Shown: positions 9,030-18,247, counted from the first letter of the stretch. The stretch is DNA of 64,000 nucleotides from Pontibacter qinzhouensis (GCF_008017455.1 NZ_VRTY01000014.1:20325-84324); one strand, 5' to 3'. Notes: a model not told the origin generated them from the sequence alone. Translations and numbers: made by a program.

Positions 9030-10013
9030 ATGAAGAACATCATAAACCGTCGACAGGCCCTTCGTGCTACTGCGTTACTGGGCACGCTGCCCCTTATAGG
9101 TATACCTGAGTTACAGGCAGCCCCGCAAAAAGGGAAAACACCTCCTCTTAGCTCGCAGGAGATTGCGGCCATTGAAGCTGCCATGGGTAAGAAAGGAACT
9201 TATAAAGAGGCCGAAGCCACGCATACCACGGCGCTGCCTAGAAATGATTTAAAGGTCAAGATAAAGGGCGAAGCCGTACCGATTTCCTTCGGATTTGGTG
9301 GCTGGGCCGCTATTAAGAAAACCGTGGATGGTAAGACCGCGATGCTGATGAGCGACACGGTGCTGCTGCAGGAGGAGGTAAACCCTTTGATCTCCGCGGC
9401 CCATGCCAATGGCTTGGAGGTAAGCGCTATCCACAACCATTTCTTTTACGAAGAACCGCGCATCTTTTACATGCACCTGCATGGGATGGGTACCCCGGCA
9501 GAGCTGGCAAAGAAGTTTGCCGCGACCATCAGCCAAAGCAAGATCTCCCCTGCAAACCAACCCAAAACCACTACAGCTGTTGGTTCGGCGGGGGATCAAA
9601 GATTTTACACACCAGCCCTGGATGGCATCGTCGGGCATAAAGGCACGGTGAACGGCCCCACCTACAAATACACCGTGGGACGTGAAGATTTAACCATCAT
9701 GGCCATGGGTACGGAGCTGACGCCATCCATCGGGTTGAACTCCTGGGCCTCCTTTGCCGGGGATAGAGATAATGCCCACGTAGCTGGAGATATTGCGATG
9801 CTGGAACCTGAAGTAAACCCTGTGATAGCGGCTCTCCGTCGAAATAATCTGGAAGTGGTGGCCCTGCACAACCATATGCTCGGCGACGACCCGCGCATGA
9901 TATTTCTGCACTATTATGGGCGTGGGCAGGCGAGAGAATTGGCAAAGGGCTTCCGGGCAGCACTTGACGAGTTGGGCAGGCATGGCAAGGCAATGAACCA
10001 TAAAAAGCATTGA
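9030..10013 (+). CDS. DUF1259 (LppY/LpqO-type) exported protein, copy 1
   Basis: The 327-aa protein begins with an RR-containing signal (NRRQALRATALLG) that may be a Tat signal. It contains two internal repeats, each with the pattern EVNP-LEV-A-HNH-PR-H-G-G (HNHFFYEEPRIF at 135-146, HNHMLGDDPRMI in the second half). The paired His-Asn-His motifs suggest metal or oxyanion binding, but the biochemical function of DUF1259 is unknown to me. Here it ends an Fe(III)-type import operon; its close paralogue at 24226-25212 sits beside chrA. A hairpin follows the stop. Confidence 0.85.
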   Translation: MKNIINRRQALRATALLGTLPLIGIPELQAAPQKGKTPPLSSQEIAAIEAAMGKKGTYKEAEATHTTALPRNDLKVKIKGEAVPISFGFGGWAAIKKTVDGKTAMLMSDTVLLQEEVNPLISAAHANGLEVSAIHNHFFYEEPRIFYMHLHGMGTPAELAKKFAATISQSKISPANQPKTTTAVGSAGDQRFYTPALDGIVGHKGTVNGPTYKYTVGREDLTIMAMGTELTPSIGLNSWASFAGDRDNAHVAGDIAMLEPEVNPVIAALRRNNLEVVALHNHMLGDDPRMIFLHYYGRGQARELAKGFRAALDELGRHGKAMNHKKH

Positions 10014-10029
10014 TGTTACAAAAGCTAAA

Positions 10030-10061
10030 GCCCCTATCCATGCAGCGCATGTTTTAGGGGC
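10030..10061 (+). terminator. Hairpin after DUF1259 gene
   Basis: Outer arms GCCCCTA and TAGGGGC (10030-10036, 10055-10061) enclose an inner CATGC/GCATG stem. There is no good U-run after it, so it may be a weak terminator or an mRNA-stabilising hairpin between the importer operon and fetAB. Confidence 0.5.
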
Positions 10062-10081
10062 GGGCTTCTGAACGCATAAAG

Positions 10082-10714
10082 ATGATTCATGCCAAAGATG
10101 TAGTAGTTAGGTTTGATCAGGAGACTGTTCTGGATAATTTGTCTTTTAAAGTGGGACAAAGCGATAAAGTGGCCGTAAAGGGGCCGTCAGGATCGGGGAA
10201 AAGTACCCTGCTGCATGTGCTGATGGGTTTTGTGATACCAGAAAGCGGTGAAATAATCATTGCAGGGCACCCTTTGAGCCAAGAGCATATTCAGAAGATA
10301 CGTTCCCAAATAGCCTGGCTACCCCAGGAGCTGCCCCTGCTCCTTGATCGGGTGCGGGATTTGTTGCTGATGCCTTTCTCCTTTGCCCGCAACAAGCACC
10401 TGCTGCCATCTGACAGGGAGGTAGCAGAGGTTTTTGAGGCTTTCCGGCTGGAGACCACCTTACTGAACAAACCTTTGCAGGAGATATCGGGTGGGCAGAA
10501 GCAACGGGTCGCATTAGCATCCTGTGTGCTGATGAAAAGGCCCCTGCTTCTGCTGGATGAACCAACCTCCGCGCTGGATGCTGTGACGAAGCAGTGCGTC
10601 ATGGACTACCTTTTTAATCTTCGGGAAGTAACGATACTGGCGCTTTCTCATGACCAGGAATGGATTGCCCGTTCCGATGGGGTTATCTCTTTAGGAAACG
10701 CGTCACATCATTAA
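10082..10714 (+). CDS. fetA: FetA-type ABC ATPase
   Basis: This 210-aa ATPase has Walker A GPSGSGKST (34-42), Q-loop in WLPQELPLL, signature ISGGQKQR, Walker B LLLLDEPTSALD and switch ALSHD. The short length and the pairing with a UPF0014 permease 13 bp downstream identify it as FetA (YbbL), part of an exporter linked in E. coli to iron homeostasis and peroxide resistance. It lies just downstream of an Fe(III)-type importer, so uptake and export functions are clustered. Confidence 0.85.
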   Translation: MIHAKDVVVRFDQETVLDNLSFKVGQSDKVAVKGPSGSGKSTLLHVLMGFVIPESGEIIIAGHPLSQEHIQKIRSQIAWLPQELPLLLDRVRDLLLMPFSFARNKHLLPSDREVAEVFEAFRLETTLLNKPLQEISGGQKQRVALASCVLMKRPLLLLDEPTSALDAVTKQCVMDYLFNLREVTILALSHDQEWIARSDGVISLGNASHH

Positions 10715-10726
10715 ATTAGCAGGAAC

Positions 10727-11521
10727 GTGGACGGGATAAAGGATATACAATGGCCTTTTTTACTGCTCGGTTACCTGTTGCTGCTGCTGCCCCTTGCCCT
10801 GCTGGGGTACTACCGTACGGGACTGATAAAGCCCACTCTTATGGCGGTGGCCAGAATGACAATCCAATTGTCTCTGGTAGGCCTTTACCTGGAGTTTATC
10901 TTCAAGCTGGACAACGTCTGGGTCAACCTGCTCTGGATCATCCTGATGGTGGCTTTTGCCTCGCTGGCGGTTATCAGCAGGACCAGCCTTACGCATAGGC
11001 TTTATCTTATACCTGTTTTCTGGGCCATTGGCCTTAGTCTCACCGTGATAGTAGCGTACTTTTTCACTGTAGTGATCAGGCTGGAGAACTACTTTGAAGC
11101 TCGGTACCTGATTCCAATTACCGGTATGTTGCTGGGTAACTGCATGCACAGCAACATCATCGGACTGAATGCTTACTATAGCAGACTCCGCCTGGAACAG
11201 CAGCTATACCGCTACGCGCTGGCTAACGGCGCCACCCGCGGAGAAGCACTTCACCCCTTTGTACGGGATGCTCTGGTCAAGGCCTTCAACCCCTCTATCG
11301 CCAGCATGGCCGTGATTGGCCTGGTGTCGCTGCCTGGGATGATGACAGGGCAGATATTGGGCGGAAGCGACCCTAGTGTGGCCATAAAATACCAGCTCAT
11401 GATCATGGTCACCATTTTCACCTCCTCCCTTCTCACGGTACTCCTGACGATTTTCTTCGCTAACCGATATGCCTTTGATGCCTATGATAATTTCAAGCTT
11501 GACAGCCTCAAGCCCCAGTAG
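10727..11521 (+). CDS. fetB: FetB-type ABC permease (UPF0014)
   Basis: The 264-aa inner-membrane protein has about seven hydrophobic segments and UPF0014 motifs: YLIPITGMLLGNCMHSN, ALANGATRGEAL, and SLPGMMTGQILGGSDP. The frame starts with GTG at 10727; no good ATG is available upstream of the first membrane span. It should form the exporter with the preceding FetA ATPase. Iron is the reported substrate class for E. coli FetAB; the substrate here is inferred. Confidence 0.87.
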   Translation: MDGIKDIQWPFLLLGYLLLLLPLALLGYYRTGLIKPTLMAVARMTIQLSLVGLYLEFIFKLDNVWVNLLWIILMVAFASLAVISRTSLTHRLYLIPVFWAIGLSLTVIVAYFFTVVIRLENYFEARYLIPITGMLLGNCMHSNIIGLNAYYSRLRLEQQLYRYALANGATRGEALHPFVRDALVKAFNPSIASMAVIGLVSLPGMMTGQILGGSDPSVAIKYQLMIMVTIFTSSLLTVLLTIFFANRYAFDAYDNFKLDSLKPQ

Positions 11522-11582
11522 CATAATAGCAAAAGCAGTCTCACATGTAACTGTCCACTAAACCTGCGCAACCTGTGTCAAT

Positions 11583-13775
11583 ATGTACAAAGACCTCCTC
11601 TTCCGTTGCTTTTGTGTTCTCTCTTGCCTCTTGACGGCTCCCTGTTATGAAACCGTGGCGCAGGTGAGTCTGCCTGATACTATCCGGACTAACTTCACAG
11701 AAGCAGGGATCCAGCTCGATGGCATCCTGGATGAGCCTGCCTGGAAAGAAGCTACCCGGATCTCTAATTTTACCCAGCGGGAGTTAAACGAGGGTGAGCT
11801 GGCCACCGAACGCACGGAGGTGGCTGTGGTGTACACGCAGAAGGCCCTCTACATCGGAGCCTGGTGCTACGACCGGGAGCCAGATAAAATAATCGCAAAG
11901 GAACTTAGAAGGGACTTCAACCACAGTGTGGATGATAACTTCGAGGTCATCATTGATACGTACCTCGACAAGCGGAACGGTTTTCTGTTCATCGTCAACC
12001 CTAACGGGGCCCGCAAAGATGCCCAGGTTTTAAATAATGGGGGCAGCTTTAACGTCAACTGGAATGGGGTCTGGAATGTAAAGACCTCCATCACCGCGGA
12101 AGGATGGTTTGCTGAGTTTGAAATACCCTTCTCCACCTTAAAATTCAGGTCAGGTCTTGAACAGCAGGTTTGGGGGATAAACTTCGAACGTAACATCCGC
12201 CGGAAACGGGAACAAATCCTGTGGCAGGGGTGGTCGAGGGATTCAGAATTGGAGTTTGTCAATCGGGCAGGAGCGTTGAAAGGATTGAGCAACATTGAAG
12301 ACAAGGCTTTTGTGGAGGTGAAACCCTATGGCATTGCCGGAATGCAACTCAACAGAAGAGATGCTAATAAAGGGGTGCTCAATGCGGGTGGGGATGTGAA
12401 TTACTTGGTGACACCTACGCTCCGGCTAAACCTTACGGTCAACACCGACTTTGCACAGGTGGAGGCGGACCGGGCGCAAATCAACCTGACCCGGTTCCCG
12501 GTGTTTTTCCCGGAGCGGCGTGAGTTTTTCCTGGAGGGGGAAGACTACTTTGACATGGGGCTCGGTGACCGGATAATAGGCTTTTATAGCAGAAGGATAG
12601 GGCTTAACCAAAACCGAGAGCCGGTGTCCATTATAGCAGGGGCAAGGATGTTGGGCAAGATCAACAACTCCACGGTTGGGGCGATGAGCTTACAGACGGC
12701 CGAACAAGGCAGCGGGGAAAACCATTCCCCCACTACCAATTATACGGTGCTAAGCTGGCGGCAGGATGTGCTAAAGCAGTCAAGCGTAGGTATCATGTCT
12801 ACGAACAAATACGCCCAGGGACGTCATCACAGCACCACAGGGGGATACGCCCGCTACAGTACCTCTTCCCTTTTCGGAGACAAGAACCTGATGGCTGGCG
12901 GAGCTTACGCCCGAAACTATAACTCAGATGGCACGCCGGCTGACGCCAGCGCTCACCGTTTCTTTGTCAGCTACCCCAATGACCGCATCCAGTTTGACGC
13001 AGCCTGGAACCGCAGTGCGACCAACTTTAACCCGGAGGTAGGTTTCCTGAGTCGGGATAACTTTCAGGAGTTTTACACCGAGCTGGAGTTCCGGCCCCGC
13101 CCCACCAAGAACTTCCTGCGCTGGATCAGGCAGTTCAGTTTTAAGCCGCTGGACATGAACTGGTTCATTTACGATGACACCAAGCAGATGCAGAGCTTCT
13201 TCTACGAGATCAGGCCGCTGGGCTTCGAGACAAGGGGCGGCGAGTCTTTCGAGTTTAATATTCAGCGCCGCGGGGAGGGAGTCAGGGAGCCCTTTGAGAT
13301 TGGCAGAGGGATTTTTATACAGCCAGGTGACTATTGGCAAACCCGGTATGAGATACAAGCCAGCACCTTTTCTAGCCGGGAGTTCTCGGTAGGCACTGCC
13401 GTTAATTGGGGCAGGTTCTATGACGGTAAAATAACAGAAAGTGCCTTCGGCCTCAATTGGCGTGCAAGCCGTTACCTGAACGCCAACCTAAATTACGAAC
13501 ATAATTGGGTGAGCCTGCCGGAAGGGAGCTTCCATGCCAGGTTAGTCAACAGCCAAATCGCTTATGCGCTGAGCCCGAATGTATTCGGCTCCCTGTTTGG
13601 CCAATGGAACGATGAGGACAGGGAAGCCATTTTGAACTACCGGCTCCACATCATCCCCAGGATAGGCACGGATTTCTTCTTTATCGTGAACCAGCTCTAC
13701 GACACCTCCGGCCTGGGATGGAAGCTGACCCAGACGCTCATTATCGGCAAATTGATTTGGCGGTTCGTGCTATGA
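11583..13775 (+). CDS. DUF5916 protein with CBM9-like N-terminal domain
   Basis: The 730-aa product has a signal peptide (about residues 1-27), then a CBM9-like sandwich (QLDGILDEPAWKEA, FEVIIDTYLDKRNGFLF, WFAEFEIPFSTLKF), followed by the DUF5916 region with NTDFAQVEADRAQINLTRF and FFPERREFFLEG, and a long barrel-like C-terminus ending in Leu after aromatic strands. These are outer-membrane proteins common in Bacteroidota, of unknown function. It follows fetB by 61 bp on the same strand, possibly in the same unit. Length is normal for the family. Confidence 0.85.
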   Translation: MYKDLLFRCFCVLSCLLTAPCYETVAQVSLPDTIRTNFTEAGIQLDGILDEPAWKEATRISNFTQRELNEGELATERTEVAVVYTQKALYIGAWCYDREPDKIIAKELRRDFNHSVDDNFEVIIDTYLDKRNGFLFIVNPNGARKDAQVLNNGGSFNVNWNGVWNVKTSITAEGWFAEFEIPFSTLKFRSGLEQQVWGINFERNIRRKREQILWQGWSRDSELEFVNRAGALKGLSNIEDKAFVEVKPYGIAGMQLNRRDANKGVLNAGGDVNYLVTPTLRLNLTVNTDFAQVEADRAQINLTRFPVFFPERREFFLEGEDYFDMGLGDRIIGFYSRRIGLNQNREPVSIIAGARMLGKINNSTVGAMSLQTAEQGSGENHSPTTNYTVLSWRQDVLKQSSVGIMSTNKYAQGRHHSTTGGYARYSTSSLFGDKNLMAGGAYARNYNSDGTPADASAHRFFVSYPNDRIQFDAAWNRSATNFNPEVGFLSRDNFQEFYTELEFRPRPTKNFLRWIRQFSFKPLDMNWFIYDDTKQMQSFFYEIRPLGFETRGGESFEFNIQRRGEGVREPFEIGRGIFIQPGDYWQTRYEIQASTFSSREFSVGTAVNWGRFYDGKITESAFGLNWRASRYLNANLNYEHNWVSLPEGSFHARLVNSQIAYALSPNVFGSLFGQWNDEDREAILNYRLHIIPRIGTDFFFIVNQLYDTSGLGWKLTQTLIIGKLIWRFVL

Positions 13776-13929
13776 GGACCACATTCCCGCTAAGAACAGA
13801 AGGTTATCAAAAATATGCCGCTGCTATAGGAGGGACAAGACAGCATAACGCGATCACAAAGAAGCAACCATTAAATGGTTGACAACCACAGGATCATTCT
13901 ATTGGTTATCAAGCATATATTTTAACCCT

Positions 13930-14258
13930 TTAACAAACCCTAGCAACACCAGTATTGTGGCAGAAATCCCAGAAAGCCCTCCGCTCGGCTTCCTTCCGTT
14001 CGCCAAGCTTGAAAAGGATTATCGTCCACTTGAACAAAAAGTCCGGAAAGCCGCTGTCATCCGGGAAGTTTTTGTTGACATGGTTGAGGTAGCTAAGTTC
14101 GCCCGGGAAGTCATTAAGTTGAATGTAAAGCGCCAGTGGCAAGTATTAGAGCCCCAGCTGTCGTTATAAGCGCTGCTCCACCGATTCTTGCCAGCCGCAA
14201 GGGTTAATTTGATCTGCCAGATCTTGCTTTTGATGCTTTCTTGGAGCTCCGGTGTCAT
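13930..14258 (-). pseudogene. Frameshifted remnant of an unrecognised protein
   Basis: Two overlapping minus-strand frames both read like real protein: MTPELQESIKSKIWQIKLTL (from 14258) and, after a frame change near 14140, LYIQLNDFPGELSYLNHVNK with a charged helix KLGERKEAERRAF. Neither is complete, and a stop lies just before the second piece in its own frame. I read this as one gene broken by an indel. The family is not recognised. The rest of the gap 13776-14438 shows nothing else. Confidence 0.4.
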
Positions 14259-14438
14259 AAGTGTTGCTTGAGCAGCTCCTTCCCCTTGCGCAGTACTTTA
14301 CCTAAGCCGTATAGGTGAAAATTTATAATTTATTAAATGTCTTATAATTTGCGATATGTTAAACAGCAAACGGTTTGTTTTGCTTCACATATCGTTTCGT
14401 CTCCAGCCGCGAGTGATGCAATGTCCCTACAGCCGTAG

Positions 14439-14468
14439 TTGACAAGGAGAGCCAAAGTGTTACCTTTG
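14439..14468 (+). promoter_or_regulatory. Bacteroidota-type promoter for the YhcG-like gene
   Basis: TTG at 14439-14441 and TACCTTTG at 14461-14468 are separated by 19 bp, matching the sigma-ABfr consensus TTG-N19-21-TAnnTTTG. Transcription would begin around 14474, which excludes the upstream GTG at 14468 as a start and points to the ATG at 14495. Confidence 0.7.
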
Positions 14469-14494
14469 TGACCGTTCACCTTACCGGATTCTCC

Positions 14495-15580
14495 ATGTCA
14501 CAGGACCAATTCTCTGAAATCACTACGCTCATCCAACAAGCCAGAAGCAGTGCCCTGAGAGCCGTCAACACAGAGCTGATCAATCTGTACTGGCAGGTGG
14601 GGGAGTACATCAGCAGGCGGATCGCCACCGCCAGTTGGGGCGAGAAAACAGTCGATGAGTTGGCCGCCTACTTAAAACGAAACCACCCGGAGCTGAAAGG
14701 CTTCAACCGGAGGGGGCTGTACCGTATGAAACAATTCTATGAAACCTACTCCACAAGCGCTTTAGCGCCATCGCCAGGACCGCAGGCACCGACAGCCGGG
14801 GAGCAGGAGGCTCAAATTGTGTCATCGCCAATGACACAATTAGGGTCAAGCAGCCTGAGCGGCAGTGAGCTGGCCAAAGTAAGCTGGACTCATCACCTGG
14901 TGCTGCTGTCACGGGCCAGAACGGAGGAGGAACGGGAGTTTTACCTGCGCCTCTGCATTCAGGAGAAGTACAGTGTCAAGCAGCTGGAAAGGCAGATCAA
15001 CAGCGGCGTGTTCGAAAGGGTGATGCTGGGGAACCAGAGCCAGCCGCCGGCGATCAAGGGACTGGACCAGGAGGTGGTGAATATCTTTAAGGACAGCTAT
15101 GTCTTTGAGTTTCTGAACCTGCCGGAGCCGCACAGTGAGGGGGTGCTTCAAAAAGCGTTGATCGCCCAGATGAGGAGCTTCATTCTGGAGCTGGGCAGGG
15201 ACTTTTTGTTTGTGGGGGAAGAGTACAGGCTTCAGGTCGGGAATAGCGATTTCTATGTAGACCTGCTTTTCTATCACCGGGGTTTGCAGTGCCTGGTCGC
15301 CTTTGAGCTGAAGGCCGACAAGTTCAAGCCGGAGCATCTGGGGCAGCTTAACTTTTACCTGGAGGCGCTGGACCGGGACGTGAAGAAGTCGAACGAGAAC
15401 CCCAGCATCGGCATCCTGCTCTGTAAAGACAGGGACACAGAAGTGGTCGAGTACGCCCTGAGCAGGAATCTATCCCCGGCCTTGGTGGCCGAGTACAGGA
15501 CCCAGCTGCCAAATAAGGAGCTGCTCCAGCAAAAACTGCATATGCTGTTTGAGGCAAACCAAGAAGGCAGTGAATTATAG
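14495..15580 (+). CDS. YhcG/DUF1016 family PDDEXK nuclease
   Basis: The protein (361 aa from the ATG at 14495) has the DUF1016 N-terminal domain (LYWQVGEYISRRI, GFNRRGLYRMKQFYE, WTHHLVLLSRA) and a C-terminal PDDEXK-like domain (VDLLFYHRGLQCLVAFELKADKFKPEHLGQ, with D, E and K of the nuclease core). Family members occur with restriction-modification systems and phage-defence islands, but the role is not established. A Pro/Gln-rich insertion near residue 90 separates two halves of the N-terminal domain. It stands alone with its own promoter. Nuclease activity is inferred from motif retention. Confidence 0.88.
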   Translation: MSQDQFSEITTLIQQARSSALRAVNTELINLYWQVGEYISRRIATASWGEKTVDELAAYLKRNHPELKGFNRRGLYRMKQFYETYSTSALAPSPGPQAPTAGEQEAQIVSSPMTQLGSSSLSGSELAKVSWTHHLVLLSRARTEEEREFYLRLCIQEKYSVKQLERQINSGVFERVMLGNQSQPPAIKGLDQEVVNIFKDSYVFEFLNLPEPHSEGVLQKALIAQMRSFILELGRDFLFVGEEYRLQVGNSDFYVDLLFYHRGLQCLVAFELKADKFKPEHLGQLNFYLEALDRDVKKSNENPSIGILLCKDRDTEVVEYALSRNLSPALVAEYRTQLPNKELLQQKLHMLFEANQEGSEL

Positions 15581-15732
15581 CCAAGTGGCCTGCTTCCTCT
15601 AATTCCTCGGTGACTTTGTTTTACATAAAAGCTGTTATGGGCTTTTCCTTTGTCATTATCTTTTTATCATCTGTAGTGAAGAAAGATAGGCGTCACTAAC
15701 CAGTTCTGTTTTATTCCATGTAATCTTACAGA

Positions 15733-15763
15733 TTGGACATAAGCCAATTAATGGCTAACTTTG
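15733..15763 (+). promoter_or_regulatory. Bacteroidota-type promoter of the heavy-metal efflux operon
   Basis: TTG at 15733-15735 and TAACTTTG at 15756-15763 are spaced by 20 bp. The predicted start of transcription (about 15768-15770) coincides with the ATG of the first gene, so the mRNA may be leaderless or nearly so. Confidence 0.65.
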
Positions 15764-15767
15764 AATA

Positions 15768-16169
15768 ATGTCTAAGAAGGTTGCCCTGCTGCTGCTTACC
15801 CTTTTTGCCTATACCCTTGTATTGGTGCATGGTGTTATGCCGCACGAGCATCTTCACCAGACGGACACCAAGGCGCAGCACCACGCCCACCAAGACCATC
15901 CGCATTCCCACGACCATGATGCTCCGGAGGAAAAGGAGAGCCCTTTCAGCCACTACTTCCACTCGGCCGTACAGGGAGAGCCGCATGTGTCAACCCGACA
16001 AAACAACTTAACTTCGGCTCCTCTCTCGGACGCCAGAAGCGAGGAGTTCCTGTTTATCCCTAAGGAACTGGTCGCCGGCATAGTGCGGAAAAGCGCCTTA
16101 CACATCATAGGCTTTTCGCCTCCACCACACCAAACCCACCTCCCGCAGCGCGGCCCTCCGGCTGCCTAG
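15768..16169 (+). CDS. Small exported His-rich protein heading the efflux operon
   Basis: The 133-aa product has a hydrophobic N-terminal signal (VALLLLTLFAYTLVLVHG), then a His-dense segment (residues 25-47: PHEHLH, HHAHQDHPHSHDHD) and a C-terminal part without obvious domain. It is the first gene of a cluster encoding two His-rich small proteins and an RND pump, so it probably binds the exported metal (Zn, Co, Cu or similar) in the periplasm. Metal identity is not deducible. The start is fixed by the need for the signal peptide and by the promoter. Confidence 0.72.
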   Translation: MSKKVALLLLTLFAYTLVLVHGVMPHEHLHQTDTKAQHHAHQDHPHSHDHDAPEEKESPFSHYFHSAVQGEPHVSTRQNNLTSAPLSDARSEEFLFIPKELVAGIVRKSALHIIGFSPPPHQTHLPQRGPPAA

Positions 16170-16325
16170 CCCATCCAGTTATCGCTCTTGTCAGATCAGC
16201 CGAGGTCTACTAGGCTACGGTCTTTGAGTGCATTTTATGCGTGCGCTTATACTTTACCGTGAATGGCAAAGAGCACCCCTTCTTTTAATTAACCCCTGTT
16301 TTTACAAAATTAACTTTTAAGCAAA

Positions 16326-16592
16326 ATGAAAAAGGTTCTTTTCTCTATTGCAGCGATGGCGCTGTTTACTTTTGGCTGCTCTTCTAACACGTCAAGCGAA
16401 GAAGGACATGAGCACGGGCCGGACTCCCACCAGCACGAAGGCACTTCAGAAGAGGAGCACGGTCATCCGCATGAAAGCGACGGTAGCCACCCGCATGAGC
16501 AGGAAGAGTTCACTGTAGAGGGCGACTCTGCCGTGACCGAAGCCGCCACGGAAACCCACTCGCACGACGGACAGGGCGACCACCAGCACTAG
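16326..16592 (+). CDS. Small His/Glu-rich lipoprotein
   Basis: This 88-aa lipoprotein (lipobox FTFGC, Cys18) consists almost wholly of His, Glu, Asp and Ser after the signal, with repeated HEHG/HPHE-type clusters and a DHQH end. It looks like a metal-chelating sponge at the membrane surface. It is the second gene of the efflux operon, 157 bp after the first and followed by a G+C-rich hairpin before the adaptor gene. Confidence 0.72.
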   Translation: MKKVLFSIAAMALFTFGCSSNTSSEEGHEHGPDSHQHEGTSEEEHGHPHESDGSHPHEQEEFTVEGDSAVTEAATETHSHDGQGDHQH

Positions 16593-16615
16593 TCTGCTGA
16601 ACCATTAGTGCGCTA

Positions 16616-16652
16616 CCCGGGGAGTGCGGCAAACAGCCGCATGCTTCCCGGG
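16616..16652 (+). terminator. G+C-rich hairpin between His-rich lipoprotein and adaptor genes
   Basis: CCCGGG arms (16616-16621, 16647-16652) enclose a GTGCGGC/GCCGCAT stem around AAACA. There is no U-run, so partial termination or mRNA processing is more likely than full stop; it would let the small His-rich genes be expressed above the pump genes. Confidence 0.5.
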
Positions 16653-16705
16653 CAAGCCGCTATGGACTAAATGTACACTTGAGTTACAGTAACATCAGAA
16701 CTAAC

Positions 16706-18247
16706 ATGTTAAGATCATATGTAAGCCTTATGGCTTTTTGCCTGGTGCTCTTCGCCTCAGGCTGCGGCCAGAATCAGGAACACGCCCACGACGGGGCAGA
16801 AACCGAAGCGGAACACGGCCATCCCCACGGAGACGAACTGGAGCCTGTCTCCTATACCATCTATACCGACAAAACCGAGCTGTTTGTGGAGTTCAAGCCG
16901 CTGATAGTCGGCGAGACTTCCTCCTTTGCGGCACACGTTACGCGCCTCGGTGAAAACTTCACGCCCCTTACGGAGGGGCAGCTAACCGTCAGCCTCGTGA
17001 AAGGCGACAAAGGCATACGGCAGACGGTGCAGGAGCCGCGCTCACCGGGCATCTTTGGTCCGGCGCTCCAGCCCAGGGAAGCCGGCAGCGGGTATAAACT
17101 TATCTTTGACGTCAAGTCAGGGGACTTCACCGACAGGATCGTGATCGACAACTTACAGGTGTACCCGAACGCGGAAGCCGCGCTGGCCGATACCAAAGAG
17201 GCCGACGCTCCGATGGGTGAGGAGGTGCCGTTCCTGAAGGAGCAGGCCTGGAAGGTGGCGTTTGCCACAAAGCAGGTGACGCCGCAGCCTTTTCACCACA
17301 TCATCAGAACCTCCGGCCAGATCATGCCGGCCCCGGGAGACGAGCAATCGATCACGGCCAGCGCAAGTGGAGTGGTCTCTTTGGCTGGTAACGACATCAT
17401 TGTCGGATCGCCAGTAAAAGCGCGGGAAAGGCTTTTCACCATTTCCGGCGGCGGAGTGGCCGAGGGCAACATCGATACCCGTGTGAGGGAGGCGCGTACA
17501 GATTTTCAGCGTGCGCAGGCCGACTACGAGCGTGCAAAGGAATTGGTAAAGGATCAGATCATCTCTCAGCGGGAGTTTGAAAGGCGCAAGGCCATCTATG
17601 AAAATGCGGCGTCGGCTTACCGCACCATTGCCGGTAACTACGGCCCGAAGGGCTTGAGCGTGTCCGCGCCGCAGGGCGGGTTCATCAAATCCGTGCTGGT
17701 CTCTGACGGAGAGTTTGTAGAGGCGGGGCAGCCGCTGGCCAGCATCACGCAGAATGAGCGACTGGTACTGCGAGCGGAGGTGCCCCAGACGGAGGCTTCC
17801 CAATTAGCCAAAGTAAACTCCGCCAGCTTTAAAGTGCCGGGCGGGGAAGTATACGATACCGAAAACCTGAACGGCAGGCTGCTGGCCTACGGCAAAAGCG
17901 CCGGTGCTGACTCCTACCTCATCCCCATCACCTTCGAGATAGCCAACCGTGGCGAACTGGTTCCGGGGTCATTTGTGGAAGTGTACCTGCGTTCTGCGCC
18001 GTTGCCCAATGCCCTGACGGTGCCTGTCAGCGCGATCATGGAAGACCAGGGCACGCACTACGTGTACGTACAGACGGCGGGAGAGACCTTTGAGAAGCGG
18101 GAAGTAAAGCTGGGTGCATCCGACGGCATCAACGTGCAGCTGCTCTCGGGCGTGAAGCCGGGAGAACGGGTGGTGACGAAAGGGGCCTACCAGATCAAGC
18201 TATCCTCGGCATCGGGTGAGGTGCCGGCCCACGGACACGAACATTAA
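16706..18247 (+). CDS. RND efflux periplasmic adaptor (CzcB/CusB type)
   Basis: The lipoprotein (lipobox FASGC) has a His-rich segment right after the signal (HAHDG, HGHPHGDE) and ends in HGHEH, both likely metal-binding. The middle carries a lipoyl/barrel hairpin (about residues 200-360) with an alpha-helical hairpin (ARTDFQRAQADYERAKEL), followed by beta-barrel and membrane-proximal domains (GSFVEVYLRSA, GVKPGERVVTKGAY). It links the inner-membrane pump encoded 56 bp downstream to the TolC-like protein. I prefer the ATG at 16706 to the upstream TTG because it is followed directly by the signal peptide. Confidence 0.9.
   Translation: MLRSYVSLMAFCLVLFASGCGQNQEHAHDGAETEAEHGHPHGDELEPVSYTIYTDKTELFVEFKPLIVGETSSFAAHVTRLGENFTPLTEGQLTVSLVKGDKGIRQTVQEPRSPGIFGPALQPREAGSGYKLIFDVKSGDFTDRIVIDNLQVYPNAEAALADTKEADAPMGEEVPFLKEQAWKVAFATKQVTPQPFHHIIRTSGQIMPAPGDEQSITASASGVVSLAGNDIIVGSPVKARERLFTISGGGVAEGNIDTRVREARTDFQRAQADYERAKELVKDQIISQREFERRKAIYENAASAYRTIAGNYGPKGLSVSAPQGGFIKSVLVSDGEFVEAGQPLASITQNERLVLRAEVPQTEASQLAKVNSASFKVPGGEVYDTENLNGRLLAYGKSAGADSYLIPITFEIANRGELVPGSFVEVYLRSAPLPNALTVPVSAIMEDQGTHYVYVQTAGETFEKREVKLGASDGINVQLLSGVKPGERVVTKGAYQIKLSSASGEVPAHGHEH

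Noticed and set aside
14468..14494. GTG at 14468 as start of the YhcG-like gene
   Set aside because: It lies inside the -7 promoter box, before the predicted transcription start.
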